DNA of 22,627 nucleotides from Deltaproteobacteria bacterium UBA2385 (GTDB lineage: Bacteria > Myxococcota_A > UBA796 > UBA2385): positions 449-23,075 of the forward strand of contig DDSR01000199.1 of assembly GCA_002343455.1 (NCBI GenBank), given 5' to 3'. Positions 7,463 to 13,809 of the stretch are shown here, in pieces. Within the stretch, counting starts at the first letter, position 1. The number at the start of each line of letters is the position of its first letter. The position numbers were made by a program, and so were the translations under genes. Below the pieces are notes generated by a model. It was given only the letters and a program-made list of their open reading frames with translations, was not told where the DNA came from and did not search any database.

Positions 7463-7930
7463 GTGACCCCTGCCTCGCTCGGCCACCCCGCACCCGCCCT
7501 CGCCGGCCCCACCGCCGATGGAGACTTCGACCTCGCCGCACAGCGCGGCAAGCCCGTGGTCGTCTACTTCTACCCGAAGGACAACACCCCCGGCTGCACC
7601 ACCGAAGCCTGCGATCTGCGGGACCGCTGGGGCGCCATCCAGGCCGCCGGCGCCACCGTCGTCGGCGTCAGCCGGGACAGCGTCCGCAGCCACCAGGGCT
7701 TCAGCCGCAAATTCGACCTGCCCTTCCCCCTGGTGGCCGATCTCGACGGCGCCATCACCGAGGCCTGGGGGGTCTGGCGCGAGAAGAAGAACTACGGCAA
7801 GACCTATATGGGCATCGTCCGCGCCACCTTCCTGGTCGACGCGCAGGGCACGGTCGCCCGGGTCTGGGACCCCGTCAAGGTCAAGGGCCACGCCGACGAG
7901 GTCCTCGCTGCGCTGAACGAGCTGGGCTGA
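7463..7930 (+). CDS. bcp: Thioredoxin-dependent peroxiredoxin, Bcp/PrxQ type
   Basis: 155 residues from GTG at 7463, with GGAG 6 bases upstream; an open frame extends further 5' but only over antisense sequence of the neighbouring gene. Reduces hydrogen peroxide and organic hydroperoxides in the cytoplasm, with thioredoxin as electron donor. YFYPKDNTPGCTTEAC holds the peroxidatic Cys45 and, five residues on, the resolving Cys50, the alpha-type PrxQ arrangement. Further family marks are VVGVSRDSVRSHQGF, LPFPLVADLDG, GKTYMGIVRATFLVD and the C-terminal VKGHADEVLAAL. Length is normal for the family. The stop codon is supplied by the second copy of a 14-base tandem repeat. It is transcribed divergently from the Sm-like operon and converges on the CPBP protease gene. 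Confidence 0.94.
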   Translation: MTPASLGHPAPALAGPTADGDFDLAAQRGKPVVVYFYPKDNTPGCTTEACDLRDRWGAIQAAGATVVGVSRDSVRSHQGFSRKFDLPFPLVADLDGAITEAWGVWREKKNYGKTYMGIVRATFLVDAQGTVARVWDPVKVKGHADEVLAALNELG

Positions 7931-7955
7931 ACGAGCTGGGCTGAACGAGCTGGGC
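7914..7955. repeat. Three perfect 14-base tandem repeats at the bcp stop
   Basis: tgaacgagctgggc is repeated at 7914-7927, 7928-7941 and 7942-7955 without mismatch. The first copy encodes the last residues (LNELG) of the peroxiredoxin, the TGA opening copy two is its stop codon, and the third copy is non-coding. The array lies 12 bases before the end of the convergent protease gene. It looks like recent slippage or possibly an assembly artefact. Confidence 0.9.
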
Positions 7956-7967
7956 TGGGACCCGCGC

Positions 7968-8666
7968 TCAGCCTTCCAGCGCCATCAGGCCGAAGGCGAG
8001 GCCGTTGTTCAGGGCGTGCAGCAGCAGCGGCGGCAGCAGGCTGCCCGAGCGCTGCCGCAGCAGGCCCAGGATCATGGCCAGGACGAAGAGCACCGGCACC
8101 GCGGGCGGGTACTCGAAGTGCAGCCAGGCGAAGGCCAGCGAGCTGAAGACCAGGGCGAGGCCGGGGCCGAGGCGCTGGGCCAGGCCGCTCAGGATCAGGC
8201 CGCGAAAGACCAGCTCTTCGACCACGGGGGCGCCGACCACGCCCCAGAGCAGCGCCGCCGCCAGGACGGCCGCGGACTCCGGGCCGCGCAGGGCCTCCAC
8301 GAAGGACTGCTCGCCCTCCTGGCCGAGGGATTGCATCGCCAACCCCCAGAGCACCGAGAAGAGCAGGAACGCCGGGGCGAGCAGGGCCGCGTAGGCCAGG
8401 TAGCGGGGCTCGCAGCCGACCAGGCCCATCGCCGCGGTCGCGCGGTGCTCGCCGGACAGGAGCAGGGCGTAGCCGGCGGCGAGGAGCGAGCCCGGCACGG
8501 CCAGGACCAGCAACGCGGCCAGGCCGGGGTCCTCGACCGTGATCCAGCCCGCGCCGGAGAGCAGCAGCCCCAATCCGGTCGGGACCAGCAGCAGGATCAG
8601 CAGGCCGATCAGCGCCTCGCGGGGCCCCCAGGGCGTAGGCGGCGGGGGCGCAAGAGGCGGGCTCAT
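7968..8666 (-). CDS. CPBP family intramembrane metalloprotease
   Basis: 232 residues from ATG at 8666, which overlaps the upstream stop as ATGA. The CPBP (Abi/CAAX-protease, Rce1-like) signature is complete: VEELVFRG with Glu150, Glu151 and Arg155; FAWLHF with His183; and HALNN with His217 and Asn221. About six to eight hydrophobic segments span residues 17-230, after a Pro-rich cytoplasmic N-terminus. Members are membrane-embedded glutamate/metal proteases. Bacterial ones are linked to bacteriocin self-immunity, prenyl-protein-like processing or unknown roles, and the substrate here is not evident. Coupling to the lipoprotein gene upstream suggests co-expression. The open frame 5' of this ATG (up to 9113) is a shadow of that gene. 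Confidence 0.9.
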   Translation of the reverse strand: MSPPLAPPPPTPWGPREALIGLLILLLVPTGLGLLLSGAGWITVEDPGLAALLVLAVPGSLLAAGYALLLSGEHRATAAMGLVGCEPRYLAYAALLAPAFLLFSVLWGLAMQSLGQEGEQSFVEALRGPESAAVLAAALLWGVVGAPVVEELVFRGLILSGLAQRLGPGLALVFSSLAFAWLHFEYPPAVPVLFVLAMILGLLRQRSGSLLPPLLLHALNNGLAFGLMALEG

Positions 8667-9568
8667 CGCGCGGCCTCCTCCGCCGCGGCGGCGTCGTCCT
8701 CGTCGACCAGGTAGACCCGCCCCTCCCCGCTGCTGCGGCCGGGGTAGCCCGGCACGCCCACCGCGATCTGACCGTCGCCCTGGGCCAGGGCCAGGCCGGA
8801 GGCCTCGACCGCGACGTCGACCGTCCAGGTGAGGCCCCCGTCGAGGTGGGGCAGCCGGGCGCGGGTCGGCCGCAGGGCCTTGCTCACCCGGCCCGCGACC
8901 CTGCCGCCTCCCAGCGCCAGGCCGAGGTGCTCCTCCGCTTCGCCTTGGAGCGCGCGCCCGTCGGTGCAGACCACGCCTCCCCCGGCCAGCTCCTCCTCCA
9001 GCGCGGCCCGCCCCCAGCAGGCCAGGGACCCGTGAAAGCCGACGGCGCTGCCGGGGCTCCCATCCCCCACCGGCACGCCGTCCAGCAGGACCTCGCAGCG
9101 GGAGCCATCGCAATCCTGCGCCCGCAGATCCTGGCCCTGGGGCCCGCAGGCCAGCGCCCCCCCCGGCGCGGCCAGCAGGCGCAGCTCTCCGTCCGGACAG
9201 AAGGCCATCGCCGTGCTGAGCGGGTCCTCCACCCGCTCGCGCTCGCCGTCCTCGTCGTGCAGGAGCAGGCCCGTCCCCGGGATCAGCAGGTACAGGAGCC
9301 CCCCCTCAAAGGCGAGGCTGAGCTGCCGGGCCTCGCCCAGCTCTATGACCCGCAGGGGCTGGCCCTGGAGCCCGAAGAGGCGGACCTCGCCCGCGCCCGG
9401 CGCGAAGGCGGCCAGCGCGGGCTCCTCGCCCAGGCGGCCCACCGCCACCGAGGCACCCAGCAGGCTGCCTTCGTCGCCGTCGATCCGCAGGGCCGCCAGC
9501 TCATCGCCCAGGACCCGCTCGCCGGGAAGCAGCGGAGCGCAGCCCAGGAGCGACGCGAGCAGCAGCAC
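8663..9568 (-). CDS. Lipoprotein with FG-GAP-like repeats
   Basis: 301 residues from GTG at 9568. A TGAGG ends 5 bases upstream and overlaps the stop of the preceding gene. MLLLASLLGC is a very short lipoprotein signal, with the lipobox cysteine at residue 10. DGDEGSLLGASVAVGRLG near residue 30 and AVGVPGYPGRSSGEGRVYLV near residues 268-287 resemble FG-GAP (integrin-alpha-like) blades. Gly-rich strand repeats between them fit a beta-propeller. Several Cys pairs lie in the middle (residues about 120-200). Such lipoproteins are common on the surface of Myxococcota-like bacteria and are usually of unknown role. It ends in an Asp/Glu/Ala-rich tail. The last base overlaps the CPBP start (ATGA). 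Confidence 0.75.
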   Translation of the reverse strand: MLLLASLLGCAPLLPGERVLGDELAALRIDGDEGSLLGASVAVGRLGEEPALAAFAPGAGEVRLFGLQGQPLRVIELGEARQLSLAFEGGLLYLLIPGTGLLLHDEDGERERVEDPLSTAMAFCPDGELRLLAAPGGALACGPQGQDLRAQDCDGSRCEVLLDGVPVGDGSPGSAVGFHGSLACWGRAALEEELAGGGVVCTDGRALQGEAEEHLGLALGGGRVAGRVSKALRPTRARLPHLDGGLTWTVDVAVEASGLALAQGDGQIAVGVPGYPGRSSGEGRVYLVDEDDAAAAEEAAR

Positions 9569-9574
9569 CGGGCC

Positions 9575-10426
9575 TCAGCCGGTCACGGCCCGCAGGGCAG
9601 CGGCGATGGCCTCGACCAGCGGGCCCGGCGCGGTGGACTCGACCTGGACCCGCGGACAGGCCAGCTCGGCGACCTGCAGATCGGGCAGCGGGCCGGCGCC
9701 GAGGATCTCGACCACCACGCTGGCGCGGCGGAGATCGGCCCAGGCCGCCTCGCCGGGCAGGGTCCCCGCCGGGAGCAGCAGCAGCTCGATGCGGGCGTCG
9801 CCGAGCAGATCGCGGACGAAGCGCTGATCGACGCCGCGGCCGCCGACCAGGGCCAGCCGGGTGAAGCCTCCGACCAGGCAGGCGTCCACCAGCCGACGCC
9901 GCACCGCCTTCAGGTCCAGGCCCTGGCAGACCGAGCAGCGGGAGGAGGGCACGCGCACCACCGCCTGAGCGGGAGGCTGAGGGCAGCTGGGGCAGTCGCC
10001 CAGCAGCACCAGGCGCGCCGAGAGGAAGCGCTCCAGCAGCGCGGGATCGAGGGGACCCAGCAAGCGCAGCAGCTCGGCGGAGAGGCGGGCATCGGCGACG
10101 GCCCGCAGGAAGGCGTCCAGCTCGGTCGGGCCGCGCAGGCCCTGGGCGTGCAGGCTGGCCAGCAGCCCCGCGGTGGGGACCGCCTCGGGGTCGGGCAGCA
10201 GGAGCGCCGGGGCTGGTTCCGGGGCCGGCGCAGGAGCAGGGGCCGGAGCCGGGGCGGGGGCAGCAGGCGCGACGAGCTCGACGACCGGGGCGGGGGGACG
10301 GGGCGGGGCCTCTGGAGGAGGCGGGGACGCGGGCTGGGGAGCTGGCCTGGCGGGAGCGACCGCCGGACGAGCGCGCGCCGGCGCCGGCTTGCGCCCAGGC
10401 AGCGGCTTGACCCCCATCTGGGCCAT
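9575..10426 (-). CDS. Pro/Ala-rich protein with paired CxxC and Rossmann-like (DUF2325-like) domain
   Basis: 283 residues from the first ATG (10426). A disordered Pro/Ala region (about 12-75, including a long Ala-Pro run) precedes a helical segment (82-140). Two CxxC pairs follow, Cys145/148 (CPSC) and Cys164/167 (CSVC), which could bind zinc. An alpha/beta segment comes next, starting RLALVGG and followed by a strand-helix alternation to about 245. That last part is reminiscent of DUF2325, but I would not insist on it. The start is doubtful: the frame stays open upstream and encodes a coding-looking SNKDDRRAGFASL. An AUC at 10471 has GGAGG 5 bases before it and would add 15 residues. No signal peptide, so cytoplasmic. 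Function unknown; 6 bases from the lipoprotein gene start. Confidence 0.68.
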   Translation of the reverse strand: MAQMGVKPLPGRKPAPARARPAVAPARPAPQPASPPPPEAPPRPPAPVVELVAPAAPAPAPAPAPAPAPEPAPALLLPDPEAVPTAGLLASLHAQGLRGPTELDAFLRAVADARLSAELLRLLGPLDPALLERFLSARLVLLGDCPSCPQPPAQAVVRVPSSRCSVCQGLDLKAVRRRLVDACLVGGFTRLALVGGRGVDQRFVRDLLGDARIELLLLPAGTLPGEAAWADLRRASVVVEILGAGPLPDLQVAELACPRVQVESTAPGPLVEAIAAALRAVTG

Positions 10427-10486
10427 CAGCGAGGCGAAGCCCGCCCTGCGATCGTCCTTGTTCGAGGCGATGACGCCCTCCCGACC

Positions 10487-10536
10487 GCTAGACCTATCCG
10501 ATCGCCGCGGCCGAGGGTAGGCCGTGTTGGTCTAGC
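10487..10536. promoter_or_regulatory. Long-spaced perfect inverted repeat between two minus-strand genes
   Basis: gctagacc at 10487-10494 and ggtctagc at 10529-10536 are perfect 8-base inverted arms 34 bases apart. The right arm contains the TAG stop of the pyroglutamyl-peptidase gene. The loop contains a ccgcgg palindrome. It could be a terminator/attenuator for the upstream trio or a binding site for the downstream genes. There is no U-tract to favour intrinsic termination. Confidence 0.35.
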
Positions 10537-11095
10537 CCACCCGCGCATCCCCCACGAGCAGCCCATGGATGGCCTCGCGCAGCAGGGCCGGGTCCATGCC
10601 TTGCGGCGGCAGGTGCAGGAAGCCCACGGGGCAGCGGTCGCCGAGGTGGCCCACGACCTCGTACAGCCAGGCGTTGCAGACGTAGGCGCCCGCGTCGTCG
10701 GAGACGCCGCAGCCCAGCAGGGAGGCCAGCCGCTCCACGTCCAGGGTCGAGGCGCGCTCGGCCTCCCCCTGAGGCGCCACGACGCTGCGGGCTTGACCAT
10801 CGGCGTCGAGGATGGCCGGGTCCAGCACGCGGCGGCCGACACGCTCCACGAAGGGCGCCGTCCGCTGCATCGCCACGCCGATCCCCAGGACCAGGTCGGC
10901 CCCCTCGTCCAGCGCCCACTCCACCGAGGTCCGCGGGCCGCTGGCGTAGCTGACCGGGATCACCCGCCCGATGATCCGGGGGTCTCCGTGCGGATCGTCC
11001 AGGGCCAGGGCGAGGCGGGCAGAGGGGTTGTCGGTCACACCAAGGAACGGGCCGAAGCCGGTGACCAGCACGCAGCGTCGGCCGTCGGGCCTCAC
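10532..11095 (-). CDS. Pyroglutamyl-peptidase I-like cysteine peptidase (C15 family)
   Basis: 187 residues from GTG at 11095, whose GTGA overlaps the TGA of the upstream gene. The C15 family removes N-terminal pyroglutamate (5-oxoproline) from peptides in the cytoplasm. VLVTGFGPF at the start is the family opening motif. The catalytic triad is all present when aligned with the Bacillus enzyme: Glu84 in PFVERV (Glu81), Cys140 in DDAGAYVCN (Cys144), and His161 in VGFLHLP (His168). The protein is slightly shorter than usual (about 200-215), and the stretch before ERV (MQRTAPFVERV) departs from the usual GGRMQITPERV, so substrate specificity may differ. It is the last of three fully overlapping genes, after two AstE/AspA-like genes. 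Confidence 0.85.
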   Translation of the reverse strand: MRPDGRRCVLVTGFGPFLGVTDNPSARLALALDDPHGDPRIIGRVIPVSYASGPRTSVEWALDEGADLVLGIGVAMQRTAPFVERVGRRVLDPAILDADGQARSVVAPQGEAERASTLDVERLASLLGCGVSDDAGAYVCNAWLYEVVGHLGDRCPVGFLHLPPQGMDPALLREAIHGLLVGDARVG

Positions 11096-11991
11096 GCCAG
11101 GGTCCCCGCTATGCGCACCAGCAGCTCCTGGGCGTGGACCATCGGGTAGGCGCGCAGGGTCATGATCACGCCGGGCCGACCGGCGACCAGGTCCCCCAGC
11201 CGCTCGCCCCCGATCGGAGCCTGGATGTGGCCCAGGTGCTGCCCGGGCTGGACCCGCTGGCCGAGCTTGACCTCGGGCACGAAGAAGCCGCCGAAGGGCG
11301 CCCGGTGCGTCTCGACCTCGCCATGGGTCACATCGGCGACGATCCCCGGGCCGTTCGTCGAGGGCAGGATGCGGAGGTGGCCCAGCAGGGCGGCGAGCCC
11401 GCGCGCGATGGTGTCGCTGTGGTTGGTGTCCAGCGTGCTGCCCCGGCCCCCCTCGACCAGCAGCGCCTTGCGGCCGGCCTGCCGCCAGGCGCCGACCAGC
11501 CCCGTCGCGTCCAGGCGGTCGCCGGGGCGTCGCCAGACGACGGGCAGGCCCATGCTGCGGCCGAGCTCGACCTCTTCGCCGCCCAGCGGGACCCGCACAT
11601 GGGGCAGCTCGCGGACATGGGGGGCGCCCGAGTGCACGTCGATGCAGATGTCGGCCTCGGTGGCCTGGAGCAGGGCGTGCGCGATGCGCTCGACCGCCGT
11701 GCCCGAGGGCGAGCCCGGGAAGGCGTGGTTGATGTCCAGGTCGTCGAAGGGCCAGCGCTTGCGGGACTCGTCGGCCCCGAAGGTGTTGACCAGGGGCAGC
11801 AGGTGGACCGTGCCCTTGGGCCGGCTGACCCGCAGGGCGGTCGCCAGCATGTTGACCGCGTGCTGCCCGGTCAGCTCGTAGCCGTGCAGGCCGCCGACGA
11901 TCGCGACCGTGGGGCTGCCGCTGCCGAAGCTGAGGCGGTGCAGCTCGTACGCGCCCCGGTAGGGCGCCTCCATCCGGAAGACGACGCTCAT
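11092..11991 (-). CDS. Succinylglutamate desuccinylase/aspartoacylase (AstE/AspA) family zinc deacylase
   Basis: 299 residues from ATG at 11991 (ATGA overlap with the upstream paralogue). The family hydrolyses N-acyl amino acids or related amides using one zinc within an M14-type fold. All key residues are visible: the zinc ligands His36 and Glu39 in GGLHGYE and His120 in IDVHSG, and the catalytic Glu180 in LLVEGG. DINHAFPG (86-93) corresponds to the substrate-binding DLNRxFPG, with His89 in place of Arg. The C-terminal part, with GGFFVPEVKLGQRVQPGQHL, is the small beta-barrel domain usual in this family. The true substrate is not predictable. The two flanking coupled genes point to a pathway acting on a blocked amino-terminal or side-chain amide. 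An open frame reaching 12582 is only antisense shadow. Confidence 0.88.
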   Translation of the reverse strand: MSVVFRMEAPYRGAYELHRLSFGSGSPTVAIVGGLHGYELTGQHAVNMLATALRVSRPKGTVHLLPLVNTFGADESRKRWPFDDLDINHAFPGSPSGTAVERIAHALLQATEADICIDVHSGAPHVRELPHVRVPLGGEEVELGRSMGLPVVWRRPGDRLDATGLVGAWRQAGRKALLVEGGRGSTLDTNHSDTIARGLAALLGHLRILPSTNGPGIVADVTHGEVETHRAPFGGFFVPEVKLGQRVQPGQHLGHIQAPIGGERLGDLVAGRPGVIMTLRAYPMVHAQELLVRIAGTLA

Positions 11992-12911
11992 TGCATCACC
12001 ACCCGGGCGACCATGCTGCCCGGAAAGACCACCGGCTGCTCGCGCACGGCCAGCAGCCGGCCCGAGACCGGGCTGGTCACCGACTCGCAGGTCGCGCCGC
12101 TGGAGGGGTCCACGACCGTGCCGAGCAGCCCGCCGGCCTCGACCTCCTGCCAGGGGGTGCCCTCGGGCAGGAACAGCCCCCCGCGGGCGGCGCGCACCCG
12201 GACCACCTCCTCGTCGGTGACCAGCACCGGCCGCTGCAGCGCGGCCCAGTGGAAGGGGAGATCGTCCTCGGCCAGCACGCCGATCATGCCCATGATGTTC
12301 AGCACTCCCTCGCGCAGATCGCGGCCGACGCCGGGCGTGACCCGGTTGCCGGTCCCGCCCTCGAGCACGATCGTGCCGGCCTGCTGGTGGGCGAAGGTGC
12401 TGTTCGCCGCGGGGCCGGGATGGCGGGCCCAGACGACGGCGACGTTGCCGCCCATGGCCAGCTCGGCGGCCCGGCCGTCGCGCTGCCGGACCTGGGCCTG
12501 GGGAGCCTCGCGGAAGGCCGGGTGAGCGCCCCGCAGCTCGATCACCTGCTCGGCGCCGTGGACATCGCGGGCCAGCGCCCAAGCGACCCGGTCCGGCGGG
12601 TGGCCGTCCTCGCGGCCCGGAAAGGAGCGGTTGAGGTCGACGTCGAAGAAGGGCCAGAGGCGCGATCCGCGGTGGGCGGCCAGGGGGTTGGCGCAGGGGT
12701 AGACGTCGACGGTCCCGCGGAGGCGCTCTTCCACGCCTTCCAGGAACTGGCAGAGCTCGTGCGCGACGCGGATCCCCTCGGGCGTGTCGCCCCGGATCCC
12801 CGCGACGACCGCGATTCGGGGGCCGCTGCTGCCTTCGAAACGACGACGCACGATGTCGACGTCACCTCCGGACGGCATCTCCACGCTGACGACGCGAGTG
12901 GTTCTGGACAT
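11988..12911 (-). CDS. AstE/AspA-family paralogue lacking zinc ligands (probable pseudoenzyme)
   Basis: 307 residues from ATG at 12911, with AGGA about 8 bases upstream; it is the first gene of the trio. The fold is the same as its neighbour's: RIAVVAGIRGDTPEG aligns with GxHGxE(P)EG, VDLNRSFPG (91-99) is intact, VIELRGAH aligns with DxHSG, IVLEGG holds Glu184, and the C-terminal barrel is present. However, all three zinc ligands are replaced: His by Arg40, Glu by Thr43, and His by Arg127. The reading frame is undamaged and the rest is well conserved, so this looks like selection for a non-catalytic role rather than decay. It could be a regulatory or scaffold subunit for the active paralogue; that is inference. 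A changed metal-free chemistry is a weaker alternative. Confidence 0.85.
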   Translation of the reverse strand: MSRTTRVVSVEMPSGGDVDIVRRRFEGSSGPRIAVVAGIRGDTPEGIRVAHELCQFLEGVEERLRGTVDVYPCANPLAAHRGSRLWPFFDVDLNRSFPGREDGHPPDRVAWALARDVHGAEQVIELRGAHPAFREAPQAQVRQRDGRAAELAMGGNVAVVWARHPGPAANSTFAHQQAGTIVLEGGTGNRVTPGVGRDLREGVLNIMGMIGVLAEDDLPFHWAALQRPVLVTDEEVVRVRAARGGLFLPEGTPWQEVEAGGLLGTVVDPSSGATCESVTSPVSGRLLAVREQPVVFPGSMVARVVMQ

Positions 12912-12979
12912 CGACCAATCCTACCGCGGCGGGAGGCCAAAGGGGCAGCGATCCAACACGGCTGGGATAACCAGTCTCC

Positions 12980-13735
12980 ATGCTGTCGATCATCTTTCCG
13001 CTCTGGCAGGACTCCTGGCGCATCGCCCACGCGGCGCAGGGCGTGACACGGCTGCGCGCGGCCCTCCCCTACCCGATCGAGGTGGTCGCCGTAGACGACG
13101 GCAGCACCGACGACACCGCCGAGGCCGCCGAGCGGGCGGGCTTCTACGTGGTGCGGCAGCCCCACCGCGGGCGCGGCGCCGCCATCCGGGCCGGGATGCT
13201 GGCCGCCAACGGCGTCTACCGCATGCTGATCGACCCCGCCTGGACCGTCTCGCCCGAGCAGGTGCAGCTCCTGCTCCCCCCCGTCCTGCACGGCTTCGAC
13301 CTCGCGATCGCCTCCCGCAACCTCCCCGGCTCCACCCGCAAGGGCGAGCCCCTCCTGCGCGAGCAGTCCTCGCGGCTGGTCGCCCGGCTCGTGCAGGCCG
13401 TCGTGCTGCCGGGCATCTCCGACGTCCACAGCGGCCTGATCTGCGTGCGGGCCGAGGCGGCGCGCACCCTCTTCTCGCGCTCCCGCGAGGACGGCGGCGC
13501 CGTCGAGGTCGAGGTGCTGGCCCTGGCCCGCGCCTTCGGCCTCGAGGTGCGCGAGGTGCCCGTCGACTGGCAGGTCAGCGCCTCCCAGTCCGGCCCCAAG
13601 GGCCCCCCCATCCGGCAGGCCCCCGAGCTCGTCGCCGGCCTCGCCCGGGTGCGCGCCCGGCTGGCCACCGGGGCCTACCCTCCCCTGCGCATGGACCCGC
13701 CGGTGACCGAGGCGGCACCTCGCACCTTCGCGTGA
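12980..13735 (+). CDS. Glycosyltransferase family 2-like (dolichyl-phosphate mannosyltransferase type), degenerate DxD
   Basis: 251 residues; ATG at 12980 without a strong SD. The GT-A fold shows as EVVAVDDGSTDDT (nucleotide-sugar binding), RGRGAAIRAGMLAANG and EVREVPVDW. The family resembles DPM1/polyprenyl-phosphate glycosyltransferases, which transfer a sugar from GDP- or UDP-sugars to a lipid phosphate at the membrane's cytoplasmic face. The metal-binding DxD, normally DAD in DPM1-like enzymes, is here IDPAW (Asp85-Pro86-Ala87), so the second Asp is lost. The later DxQCGxK-type motif is DVHSGLICV. No C-terminal membrane segments are seen. Activity is therefore doubtful. It is divergent from the AstE-like trio across 68 bases and is followed 74 bases later by the subtilisin gene. 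Confidence 0.82.
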   Translation: MLSIIFPLWQDSWRIAHAAQGVTRLRAALPYPIEVVAVDDGSTDDTAEAAERAGFYVVRQPHRGRGAAIRAGMLAANGVYRMLIDPAWTVSPEQVQLLLPPVLHGFDLAIASRNLPGSTRKGEPLLREQSSRLVARLVQAVVLPGISDVHSGLICVRAEAARTLFSRSREDGGAVEVEVLALARAFGLEVREVPVDWQVSASQSGPKGPPIRQAPELVAGLARVRARLATGAYPPLRMDPPVTEAAPRTFA

Positions 13736-13809
13736 GCGGGGCTCGCCGCGCGGGTGAAAGATCCCGGCGAGGCTGGACGTATAGGAGCATCACGCTCCGC
13801 GAGGCTGCG

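Noticed and set aside
10173..10520. A plus-strand Gly/Ala-repeat protein
   Set aside because: It is the reverse of the Ala-Pro repeat region of the minus-strand gene.
8846..11149. A 767-residue plus-strand frame
   Set aside because: It is antisense to four well-supported minus-strand genes, is rich in Arg, Gln, Ala and Gly, and has no family likeness; GC-rich shadow.
11992..12582. 5' extension of the active AstE-like frame
   Set aside because: Shadow of the upstream paralogue; ATGA start at 11991 fits the family N-terminus.
12784..13809. 5' extension of the subtilisin frame
   Set aside because: Overlaps the glycosyltransferase gene in another frame; ATG 13810 has an SD and a signal peptide.
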